A program made the position numbers and the translations under genes. Of a stretch of DNA of 33,185 nt, positions 25,486-33,185 are shown piece by piece. Within the stretch, counting starts at the first letter, position 1. The number at the start of each line of letters is the position of its first letter. A model generated the notes under the pieces. The model made no database searches and was not told the DNA's origin. It was given only the letters and a program-made list of their open reading frames with translations. The DNA is taken from assembly GCA_023489405.1 (NCBI GenBank), contig JAMDCW010000050.1, forward strand, positions 6,818 to 40,002, written 5' to 3'. This stretch comes from Chloroflexota bacterium. Lineage in GTDB: Bacteria > Chloroflexota > UBA4733.

Positions 25486-27362
25486 AGAGAATAAGCGCTC
25501 CGTGGAGACTGTTTTCGGTTGCTGGTTTGGTCGTGATAGTACTGACAAGCTGCGCTACCCAGGCTACGCCTGCCGTCAAGACTCCCGCAACGCTGGTGCA
25601 AGTTGCTCCAGTACAGCGAACAACGATTGTTGCCACCTATAGCTTTACAGGCTCTGTCGTGCCACTATCATCGGTTAATGTTCAGCCTCGCCAGGGCGGT
25701 CGGATCATCACAATGTCAGTGTCGGTTGGGCAAACTGTTCATACCGGCCAAGTTTTAGCAGAGCTCGACCATACCCAGCAGCTTCTCGCAGTAGAGCAGG
25801 CAAAAGCGGCTCTCGAACAGGCACAGGCAAAGTTAGATGCTCTCAAGGCTGGTCCACGTCCGGAACAGGTAGCTCAAGCGAAGATCGCGGTCGAGATGGC
25901 TAAGTCGAAGCTTCAGGCTATGCTCAATCCGCGCCCAGAGACGATCGCCCAAGCTCAGGCACAGCTCACCATCGCGCAACAAAACGTGCAAGCGCTTCTA
26001 ACAGGACGGCCGCAACAGGTCGCGCAGGCAAAGCTTGCGCTTGATCAAGCAAAACAGCGCCTAGCGACTATCCAAGCAGGTCCACGCCCTGAGGTTGTTG
26101 CTCAGGCCCAAGCTCAACTGACTTCTGCCGAGGCACAGCTTGCTGCGCTGCGCAATGGACCGACTGCTGCTGACTTGGCTCCGTTACAGCAAGCTGTAGA
26201 AGTAGCGAAAAATCAGCTCAACGCTGCCCAGATCTCGCGCGATGCAACCTGTGGCCAGGTAGGAAAACCTGCGGGATTTGGTAATGTTGGTACCCAGGCC
26301 GCTTGCAACGCTGCTAATGCGCAGGTCAATGCCGCTCAATCAGCAGTCAATGAAGCACAGGCGGCTCTGGCAAAAGCGGAACAGTCCCCAAGCAGTACTG
26401 ATCTCCAACGAGCGCAGGCAGCGGTAAAAGCGGCTGAAGCTGCTCTTCAGCAAGCTGAACATCCGTATACAGCTCAAGACTTCATACAAGCGCAAGATGC
26501 TGTCAGCACTGCAGAACAGCAACTGGCAATTGCTGAGCAACCTGGATCTGCAGAAGATATCGCAAAAGCGCGAGCAGTCGTGCAAGAGAACGAAGCAGCT
26601 CTCGCTCTAGCTCAACACCCCGCTTCGGCACAAGACATCCAGCAAGCTAAGCTCGCGGTGCAGAATACAGAACAGCAGCTTGCTCTCACCGAACATCCAT
26701 ATACTGCACAAGATGTCGAACAAGCGCAAGCAGTAGTTGATCAAGCCAGGGCTGCCTACGATCAAGCTGAACAGAACCTGAAAGATATGACAATTACTGC
26801 ACCAATCAGCGGCGTTGTAACACAGAAGAACTTTTCTCGAGGAGCCCTCGTTGTCCCATCGAACACCGTACTTACTATCGCAAGCCCGCAGGACGATATC
26901 GAGATCAATGTTCCAGCGACAGAAATCGCTGGGGTTGCTGTTGGCACGCCTGCGTTGATTGCAGCGAGTGAATCCTCTCCTAGCACAACGGTCTCTGGCA
27001 AGGTTACGTCCGTAGCACCGAGTGCCAATGCCAAGAGCCGGGCATTCCTGATCAAAGTGATGCCGAGCGCAAAATCTGTGCACCTTCTTCCCGGTACTTT
27101 TGCAACGGTCAGCCTGACACCACTGAAGCACACCAATGTTCTTGCTGTCCCGAATGATGCTATCGTCCAGCGACAGGGTAAAGCCGTAATTTTCATCGTC
27201 GAAAATGGCCTTGCTATGCAGACCGCTATCCAGACAGGCATCAGTAACGGAACAGTCACGGAAGTTCTGTCAGGGCTCAAAGTGGGCCAGGAAGTGATTA
27301 CTCAGGGACAAGATACGCTTGTCAATGGCGATCACATCACAGTGGCGGCAGCGGCAGGCTAG
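25482..27362 (+). CDS. Efflux RND/HlyD-family periplasmic adaptor, lipoprotein, with expanded ~26-aa repeats
   Basis: Lipobox LTSC after a signal peptide, biotinyl-lipoyl-like half motifs (SVGQTVHTGQVLAELD; TITAPISGVVTQ). ATGA overlap with the pump gene. Confidence 0.88.
   Translation: MKRISAPWRLFSVAGLVVIVLTSCATQATPAVKTPATLVQVAPVQRTTIVATYSFTGSVVPLSSVNVQPRQGGRIITMSVSVGQTVHTGQVLAELDHTQQLLAVEQAKAALEQAQAKLDALKAGPRPEQVAQAKIAVEMAKSKLQAMLNPRPETIAQAQAQLTIAQQNVQALLTGRPQQVAQAKLALDQAKQRLATIQAGPRPEVVAQAQAQLTSAEAQLAALRNGPTAADLAPLQQAVEVAKNQLNAAQISRDATCGQVGKPAGFGNVGTQAACNAANAQVNAAQSAVNEAQAALAKAEQSPSSTDLQRAQAAVKAAEAALQQAEHPYTAQDFIQAQDAVSTAEQQLAIAEQPGSAEDIAKARAVVQENEAALALAQHPASAQDIQQAKLAVQNTEQQLALTEHPYTAQDVEQAQAVVDQARAAYDQAEQNLKDMTITAPISGVVTQKNFSRGALVVPSNTVLTIASPQDDIEINVPATEIAGVAVGTPALIAASESSPSTTVSGKVTSVAPSANAKSRAFLIKVMPSAKSVHLLPGTFATVSLTPLKHTNVLAVPNDAIVQRQGKAVIFIVENGLAMQTAIQTGISNGTVTEVLSGLKVGQEVITQGQDTLVNGDHITVAAAAG
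25851..26771 (+). repeat. Region encoding about ten degenerate 25-26-aa repeats (GPRPExVAQAqaxLxxAxxxLxAL; HPxTAQDxxQAqaxVxxAeqqLAla)
   Basis: Direct reading of the translated sequence: two arrays of about five units separated by an insert containing two Cys. Confidence 0.75.
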
Positions 27363-27444
27363 AGACAGAGCTGATATCGGATAGAAGATCGTCGTAAGCT
27401 CTTCTATGCTAACTGGCTACAGCTTTGATAGATTGTAGTGTCAC

Positions 27445-28389
27445 GTGTTGACAATAGCCGAATTGCAGGTCTTTGACGCTGTCGCTCGCTATCATCACTT
27501 TACTCGCGCAGCGGAAGAGCTTGGTATTGCCCAACCATCAGTAACTTATCATGTTCGGGAGCTTGAGCGTCATCTAGGCGTCCAGCTTGTAGAGCTTGTT
27601 GGACGGCGAATACGCTTGACTGATGCAGGAGAACGTTTGGCTGTTCGTGTTGCTGCTATCCTAAGCGATCTTCACGATCTTGATGAGGAGATGCTCGAGT
27701 ATCAAATCGGAGCGCGTGGCCAGTTGCGGTTGGGGGCAACCCGCACTGTGGGAGGCTATGCTCTTGCCCCGGCGCTTTTGCAGTTCTATCGGCGTTTTCC
27801 TAAAGCTTCTTTTTCTCTCCAGATCGATAACACGGTAGCGATTGAGCGACTCTTGCTTGAGCGTCAGCTTGATCTAGCGCTCGTAGAATGGGAGGTGATA
27901 AGTCCTGACTTACTGGTAGAGCCACTGCGGCAAGATGCCCTACTGCTCGTGTGTTCTCCTGAACACCACCTAGCACATCAAGCAGGTGTCGATATCACGG
28001 AGCTCAGCGGTCAAGCATTCGTCATGCGGGAACGCGGTTCCGGGACGCGAGCACTAGCAGAGAAGGCACTTGCCCCAGTCCTCCACTCACTGCGGATTGT
28101 CTTGGAAATTGCCGAACCTGAGGCAATCGTTCGCGCTGTTCAAGCAGGGATCGGTCTGTCGTTTCTCTCGGAAACAATCGTCCGACATCATCTCCAGGAA
28201 GGTACGTTGGTTGCTATTCCTCTATCTCACGTAGATCTCGTTCGGAACTTTTCGCTCGTTCGTGTTGCTGATCGTCGTGCGTCAACAGTAGTGGCGGCGT
28301 TTATAGAGATTGTCCGAAAAACGCTGCGAAACAATAGGCACGCAGCGAAAACTCCTGAAGGCATATCTAATGGTAAGAGGGTTTTATAA
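27445..28389 (+). CDS. LysR family transcriptional regulator
   Basis: HTH FTRAAEELGIAQPSVTYHVRELERHLGVQLVELVGRRIRLTDAGERL plus a substrate-binding domain; GTG start. Confidence 0.93.
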   Translation: MLTIAELQVFDAVARYHHFTRAAEELGIAQPSVTYHVRELERHLGVQLVELVGRRIRLTDAGERLAVRVAAILSDLHDLDEEMLEYQIGARGQLRLGATRTVGGYALAPALLQFYRRFPKASFSLQIDNTVAIERLLLERQLDLALVEWEVISPDLLVEPLRQDALLLVCSPEHHLAHQAGVDITELSGQAFVMRERGSGTRALAEKALAPVLHSLRIVLEIAEPEAIVRAVQAGIGLSFLSETIVRHHLQEGTLVAIPLSHVDLVRNFSLVRVADRRASTVVAAFIEIVRKTLRNNRHAAKTPEGISNGKRVL

Positions 28390-28411
28390 CCCCAAGGTTA
28401 CAAAACCCTCT
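28376..28411. terminator. Long imperfect hairpin AGAGGGTTTT-a-TAACC-ccaa-GGTTA-c-AAAACCCTCT between convergent genes
   Basis: 15 paired bases with one internal A/C mismatch and a CCAA loop. The lysR TAA stop lies inside the stem; no trailing U tract. Confidence 0.5.
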
Positions 28412-28428
28412 GCGCAGTTCGAGCGTTA

Positions 28429-28593
28429 CTACGCTTGCCATAAGCGTCGACGGACGAAATTGATCAATCGAGTAGGAAGATTAGATATCTGCTTACGCTG
28501 CAACTTTGCATACCGAGCGATACGGTGGCTTTCTGCCGCTTCACGTAGTCGTTCTTCATAAATTGTCTGTCCGATACCAACATAAGGTAGCAC
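28429..28593 (-). CDS. Small hypothetical protein, 54 aa: MLPYVGIGQTIYEERLREAAESHRIARYAKLQRKQISNLPTRLINFVRRRLWQA
   Basis: Not in the supplied ORF track (below length cutoff). GTG start preceded by AAAGGAGGAGG with 5-6-nt spacing; charged amphipathic N-terminus, basic C-terminus. Confidence 0.6.
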   Translation of the reverse strand: MLPYVGIGQTIYEERLREAAESHRIARYAKLQRKQISNLPTRLINFVRRRLWQA

Positions 28594-28681
28594 TGCTGCC
28601 TCCTCCTTTCAATCCCATTTTCTCAATTGCTATCCTCCGTGTAATTTGGAGACGGGCGCCACGAACACTATGAATAGTTAG

Positions 28682-28697
28682 GCGTCTTCTAAGACGC
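28682..28697. promoter_or_regulatory. Inverted repeat GCGTCTT-CT-AAGACGC, candidate operator upstream of the XRE/NB-ARC regulator
   Basis: Perfect 7-bp arms in the intergenic region about 95 bp upstream of the regulator start. Confidence 0.3.
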
Positions 28698-28792
28698 ACT
28701 CTGTATGAAGGACATCGGTCGTAAAGCTGTTATGTAAGAGCAGGCGTACCGTCCTCCCCGAGTAGCTCTTTAGGGGGCGGACATGCGTAGCC

Positions 28793-31504
28793 GTGTATCA
28801 ACGTGCTACGATGAGTAGGCAATCGTCGGAGCCCTACGAATGGCGATTGAGAGGCTGCTCACCAGTGCACGCTACACATCGGCTCGGGAACTCTGCGAGT
28901 ACTGATGCCAGCGAAAGTTTCGGTGAGGTCCTACGTCGCTACCGCCTGGAAGCAGGGTTGACTCAGGAACAGTTAGCTGAAGGCGCGGAGATGAGTGTGC
29001 GTGGCCTTCAGAAACTCGAGCGTGGCCAGACGAGACCATACCGCGAAACCCTCGAGCGCCTTATTCAGGCGCTTCGACTCGAAGAAGACGAGGCGGCACA
29101 TTTGCGTCTATTGGGACGCCCCCAGCCGCGCCGCACAGATGAGCCTGATGCGGAGGTGATGCCTGATACCAGTGCCCACAATCTACCCAGGTTACTGACG
29201 GATTTGATCGGTCGTACACAAGAGCTTGCCGACCTCGAACGCCTCTTGAGCTCCGTTCGACTGATAACCATTACAGGGCCAGCAGGCATTGGCAAAACAC
29301 ACTTCACCATTTATGCCGCTTGGCAGCATCTAGCTCGCTATCGGGATGGAGTGTGGTGGATAGATCTCGCCGCTATTACCACTCCGACTAGCGTAGCCCA
29401 AGCGATAGCGAGCGCCCTCCAGATCACTGAGCAACCACCCTATCCAGTTGAAGAGACACTCTATCGATCGCTGCGCGATGACCAGGCGTTACTCTGTTTA
29501 GATGGTTGTGATCGTGTGATTATTCCAACAGCACACATCGTTGATCATCTTCTCCGTAGTTGTCCAGGCATCTGCATACTTGCTACCAGTCGCGAGCCTC
29601 TGCGTGTTTCAGGAGAACAGCTTCTCCGCTTACAGCCACTGGGATATCCCACAAACCCAAGATCGGTGACGGTGGAAGAAGCTTTAACCTGGTCCGCTAT
29701 ACACCTCTTTATCGATCGGGCGAGAGCGAGCGACCCAACTTTTGCTCTAACTTTGGAAAATCTTCCATACCTGCTTGAGATCTGTGAGCAGCTCGATGGA
29801 TTACCACTTGCTCTAGAATTAGCCGCAGGATGTGTCAGTGCGCTCAGCGTTGCTCAAATTGCGGAGCGATTGCATGAGCGCTTCATTCTACTGACGGGCG
29901 GGAGTCGAAGTGCTCCTCAGCGGCATCAGACGCTCCGTGCTGCCATCGATTGGAGCTATGATCTCCTCGACGCCGAACAGCAACGCCTATTTGATCGCCT
30001 CTCGATCTTTGCCAGCGGATGGGACCTGGAAGCTGCCGAAGCTATCTGTGCCGGTCCGGACCTTGAAACAGCACAGGTTGTTCAGTTGATGGTGCAGTTG
30101 GTTTCTCGATCTGTGGTGATGGCTGATACGCGCCATCCGTTAGCACGCCGTTACTATCTGCTTGAGACCCTCCGACTATATGGTCAGCAGCGTTTGCGCG
30201 AACGAGGTGAGCTGTCTGCAATGCGGGAGCGCCACGTTCGCTATTTTCTCGATCTCGCTCGTCAAGCCGCAGCAGAAAGCTCCTCACCTCAAAGTCGTTC
30301 ACTCTGGCTCGGACGAATCGAACGGGATGAAGCGAACTTCTGTGTAGCTTTCCAATGGCTCCACGAACACCGCCGTGTACGAGACCTCGCCGAACTGGCT
30401 AATGCTCTCACCGTCTACTGGCATATGCAGAATCACTACTCGGATGCTCAGGCAAGATTGAACCAGGTGCTGGCGTGCTCAGAGCTTGCGAGCTTTGAAC
30501 GAGAGCACGAACGCACACTCTACAATGCGGGCACAATAATGCTAGCTATCGGTGAATATCGGCGAGCGTGGGAGCTGCTCATTCGTGCCGTGGCTATCGC
30601 TCGCTCTTTGAATGATCCGATTGAACTGGCCCAGGTTTTGGGTAGTGCGGCAGAGGTAGCGATCCATAATCGTGAACGGTTCGCTCAGCCGCTCTTAGAA
30701 GAGAGCCTAGCTATCTATCAACGGAGTGGCGATCGTACAGGTGAAGCCAAGCGCCTTGGCCAGTTGGGTGTCCTGTTATTGTATGCTGGGAAAATAGAAG
30801 AGGGAACGAGCTTTCTCCAGCGCAGCGTGGCACTCTCTCAAGAAGTTGATGACGCCGTTGGAGTGGCTCACGCTGTTGCTGGCCTTGGTTTAGCGGCTTG
30901 TATTCTCGAGGATTGGGAACTCGCAGAGCGACACTTCCGCGATGCACGAACGCGCTATCGTGCTGTCGCCAATCGGCGCGGAGAAGGGAGGACGTTGTGC
31001 TCCTTGGCGCAAGTAGCCTTGCGAAGACAACAACTGACATCTGCTAGCCGGCTATTACTGGAAAGTCTTGAACTGGCTCGAGAAATCAATCTTCGAGACC
31101 TTGAAGCCTGGGCACTCCTTAATCTTGGACGGCTCTACCGGGAGCGACATAACTTTACTGCGGCAGTTGCACACCTTGCCGAATGCCTCACAATTCGCCT
31201 TACCTTAGGGTATGAGTGGGGCGTAGCCACCACACTGGCTGAGATTGGTGAGGTGTATGAACGGCAGCGCGAATGGCACCGGGCAGTCATATTTTATGCT
31301 GCTGCCGAACGCCGGTTTACTGCGCCAGAGCTGCTCGCTTCACCAGGTGATCCTAGCGGGTATCCGCTTGATCGATTGATCGAGAAGCTGAACACGCTAC
31401 GTCACAGACTAGGAGAAGAGAAGTGGCACCGAGCCTGGGAGTTAGGGCACGGCTTGGAAGACCGTGATCTCAATGTCCCTGGTGAGCAGCTCGTTCAAGT
31501 GTAG
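28793..31504 (+). CDS. XRE-type HTH plus NB-ARC (STAND NTPase) plus TPR transcriptional regulator
   Basis: FGEVLRRYRLEAGLTQEQLAEGAEMSVRGLQKLERG HTH, Walker A ITGPAGIGKTHF, QALLCLDGCDRVI, C-terminal TPR-like helices. The start could be ATG 28811. Confidence 0.9.
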   Translation: MYQRATMSRQSSEPYEWRLRGCSPVHATHRLGNSASTDASESFGEVLRRYRLEAGLTQEQLAEGAEMSVRGLQKLERGQTRPYRETLERLIQALRLEEDEAAHLRLLGRPQPRRTDEPDAEVMPDTSAHNLPRLLTDLIGRTQELADLERLLSSVRLITITGPAGIGKTHFTIYAAWQHLARYRDGVWWIDLAAITTPTSVAQAIASALQITEQPPYPVEETLYRSLRDDQALLCLDGCDRVIIPTAHIVDHLLRSCPGICILATSREPLRVSGEQLLRLQPLGYPTNPRSVTVEEALTWSAIHLFIDRARASDPTFALTLENLPYLLEICEQLDGLPLALELAAGCVSALSVAQIAERLHERFILLTGGSRSAPQRHQTLRAAIDWSYDLLDAEQQRLFDRLSIFASGWDLEAAEAICAGPDLETAQVVQLMVQLVSRSVVMADTRHPLARRYYLLETLRLYGQQRLRERGELSAMRERHVRYFLDLARQAAAESSSPQSRSLWLGRIERDEANFCVAFQWLHEHRRVRDLAELANALTVYWHMQNHYSDAQARLNQVLACSELASFEREHERTLYNAGTIMLAIGEYRRAWELLIRAVAIARSLNDPIELAQVLGSAAEVAIHNRERFAQPLLEESLAIYQRSGDRTGEAKRLGQLGVLLLYAGKIEEGTSFLQRSVALSQEVDDAVGVAHAVAGLGLAACILEDWELAERHFRDARTRYRAVANRRGEGRTLCSLAQVALRRQQLTSASRLLLESLELAREINLRDLEAWALLNLGRLYRERHNFTAAVAHLAECLTIRLTLGYEWGVATTLAEIGEVYERQREWHRAVIFYAAAERRFTAPELLASPGDPSGYPLDRLIEKLNTLRHRLGEEKWHRAWELGHGLEDRDLNVPGEQLVQV

Positions 31505-31729
31505 TCTGCTCCCTACCCTCTTCACTTTCTTCACGTTTCGCCGCGCACTCTTACGACGTGGAGGTGGAGCGTCACCACCGACACCGCGACGGAACCGCTC
31601 GCAGTTGGTGGCAGAGCCCAGAGCAGCGCAACTCCACTCGGGTGGTGTGTACTGCTGCCGGGGGGCTAGCGAGAGCGAGGATCGACAGGGCGCGTTTACA
31701 CTGGAATGCATACATTTGGTGAGAGGAGG

Positions 31730-33185
31730 CTAATGAACGCGCGAGCCATTCCCATACGATCCTCCAGGCCTGACCACGGTAACGTGCGTAAGCGTATACG
31801 TAGAGCGCCCATCCCCGAGAAGCAGACGCTGGCCTGTCTGTAACTGATACAGTCCCACGACGATCTGGTAGGTGCCGGGTGCTGTGCTGGGAGGGACGGG
31901 GACTGCCAGATGATCCGCCACCACCTCATCGGCTACCCAATCATTGGTGGGGAGCTTTCCGCTCTGCGGTCGTGCGTCAAGCTGGAAGACCAATCGACCG
32001 CTCGCATCAAGCGCATGGAGGAAGACGGTGTAGTCCGCTGTTGGATTGCGGACTGCCTGCCATTGCAACGTTATGTCTAGCGACTTTCCCGCTTCTACGT
32101 GGTCCGGGACAGCGGCGCTGAGCAGCCGGATCGTCTGGCCAAAGGTGACGTTAGCGCGAAGAGGCAGCGGTGCCGGTAGGGGCGTTTGTCCACCGCTCGA
32201 TCGGACTACGAGGCGGGCTACGACGGGTTGCGGCTCCGGCTGCCCGGTGACTGTCTGCGCATGGAAGGGCTGGTTGGGGTGACCACGGGGATAGACGTAG
32301 ACAGAGAGCAGGGCGAGGCTCGGTGAAGGAGCATCCGGTACAACCCTCAACGTGACGACGTTGCTCACATTGAGTCCTGAGCGCCACTCAGGCGTAGGAA
32401 TGGTGCCACCAGGCTGAAGATCGCGCTGGGCGAGCAGCGTTCCAGTAGGACTACGAAGCTGGATGGAAAACGCCTCACGGACCGCCGCACGCTGCTCAAC
32501 ATGCCAGAGCAACGTCACCGTAAATGGTTCGCCTGGCGCAAGAGGGTGTGCTGGGACAGTCACCTGCGTCAGCCGTAGGGTGCCATACGTCAGTTGGGGA
32601 TCTACCGACTGCACGCGGTTAGCTGGTGTGGCAGCGACAACGGCTATATGATCAATATGAGCCTCTGGTGCGCCACCGTCGACGCCGAGATACACACCGG
32701 TGCGCAAGTTGACCAGGCGAATGTCCAGATTGTACTGACCTGGTGGCACGTTCGCTGAGAGTGGCACATTCAGCGTATCCTCGATGACTTCGCCAGGAAC
32801 CCAGTCGCTCGTTGGCAGCAAACCACCGTGCGGTATGGAAGTAACGGCGAATAGCTGATATCCATGGCTATCGCGCCCAATAAGCGTGACAGCGTAGCTT
32901 CCATCTGGTGGCTTCTCCACCGACCACTGCGTGGCTACCTGCAGGATCCCACCAGCAGGTACCTGTGCTGGTACCCCCACGCTCGTCAAGACGAGACGTC
33001 CGCCGAATATGATACCGGCCCGCTGCGGCAAGGGTGTCGGAGTAGGAAGAGGCGTGGTGTCTCGCACGGTATATGCCTCTACTACCGGGTCACCGAGAGA
33101 CCGACCGCTCGCAGTGGTAGCCGGAATACGCTGATCAGGTAGATATTCCGGATATACAAGGACAGGAAGGCGCCCAAGAAAAGGC
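31730..33185 (-). CDS. C-terminal part of a larger protein (partial, runs off window) with three tandem beta-sandwich-like repeats; possibly the tail of a membrane glycosyltransferase-type protein
   Basis: The track starts at GTG 33067, but the frame is open to the edge: PFLGRLPVLVYPEYLPDQRIPATTASGRSLGDPVVEAYTVRDTT... Repeats carry LPTSDWVPGEVIEDTLNVPL / IPTPEWRSGLNVSNVVTLRV / LPTNDWVADEVVADHLAVPV. Confidence 0.65.
   Translation of the reverse strand, partial: PFLGRLPVLVYPEYLPDQRIPATTASGRSLGDPVVEAYTVRDTTPLPTPTPLPQRAGIIFGGRLVLTSVGVPAQVPAGGILQVATQWSVEKPPDGSYAVTLIGRDSHGYQLFAVTSIPHGGLLPTSDWVPGEVIEDTLNVPLSANVPPGQYNLDIRLVNLRTGVYLGVDGGAPEAHIDHIAVVAATPANRVQSVDPQLTYGTLRLTQVTVPAHPLAPGEPFTVTLLWHVEQRAAVREAFSIQLRSPTGTLLAQRDLQPGGTIPTPEWRSGLNVSNVVTLRVVPDAPSPSLALLSVYVYPRGHPNQPFHAQTVTGQPEPQPVVARLVVRSSGGQTPLPAPLPLRANVTFGQTIRLLSAAVPDHVEAGKSLDITLQWQAVRNPTADYTVFLHALDASGRLVFQLDARPQSGKLPTNDWVADEVVADHLAVPVPPSTAPGTYQIVVGLYQLQTGQRLLLGDGRSTYTLTHVTVVRPGGSYGNGSRVH

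Noticed and set aside
26340-27280. Long minus-strand ORFs antisense to the RND adaptor (81, 174 and 172 aa)
   Set aside because: Shadow ORFs produced by the repetitive GC-biased coding strand; no motifs.
31442-31733. Paired 89-aa ORFs on both strands after the NB-ARC regulator
   Set aside because: Low-complexity composition, mutually antisense, no recognisable motif or SD.
31733-31843. 36-aa plus-strand ORF MNARAIPIRSSRPDHGNVRKRIRRAPIPEKQTLACL with GAGAGGAGG SD
   Set aside because: Entirely antisense to the well-supported repeat protein 3' end; low complexity and basic. The SD may be chance.
1-33185. CRISPR arrays, insertion sequences, prophage or toxin-antitoxin modules
   Set aside because: No regular short direct-repeat/spacer pattern, transposase or integrase motifs, or recognisable TA pairs were seen on either strand.

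Overview
The window is a gene-dense bacterial chromosomal segment. Gene content and protein style suggest a Chloroflexota/Thermomicrobia-like genome, but this is inference. I found no rRNA, convincing tRNA, CRISPR array or transposase. From left to right it carries: murT-gatD (lipid II amidation); a Gfo/Idh/MocA oxidoreductase; an nrtR-like Nudix regulator with pncA and pncB (NAD salvage); a GNAT protein; a group of small proteins including a DarA/PstA-like c-di-AMP receptor; an MraY-like transferase with a C-terminal extension, overlapping a degenerate APH-type kinase; an MBL-fold hydrolase; a second Gfo/Idh/MocA; tatA, rpmE, prfA and prmC; type 2 IPP isomerase; pdhA-pdhB (E1 only); purF; an RND efflux pump with a highly repetitive lipoprotein adaptor; a LysR regulator; an XRE/NB-ARC/TPR regulator; and a protein with tandem beta-sandwich repeats that runs off the right edge. 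The strongest novelty candidate is the leader of the RND pump. There, a 24-codon uORF with its own Shine-Dalgarno overlaps a near-perfect long hairpin that sequesters both the SD and the AUG of the pump, which is the architecture of a translational attenuator. Other notable observations are an unlisted 54-aa ORF with a very strong SD convergent with lysR, a hairpin that embeds the lysR stop codon, an MraY-like/pseudokinase pair, a duplicated-domain small protein, and a structured prfA-prmC intergenic region.
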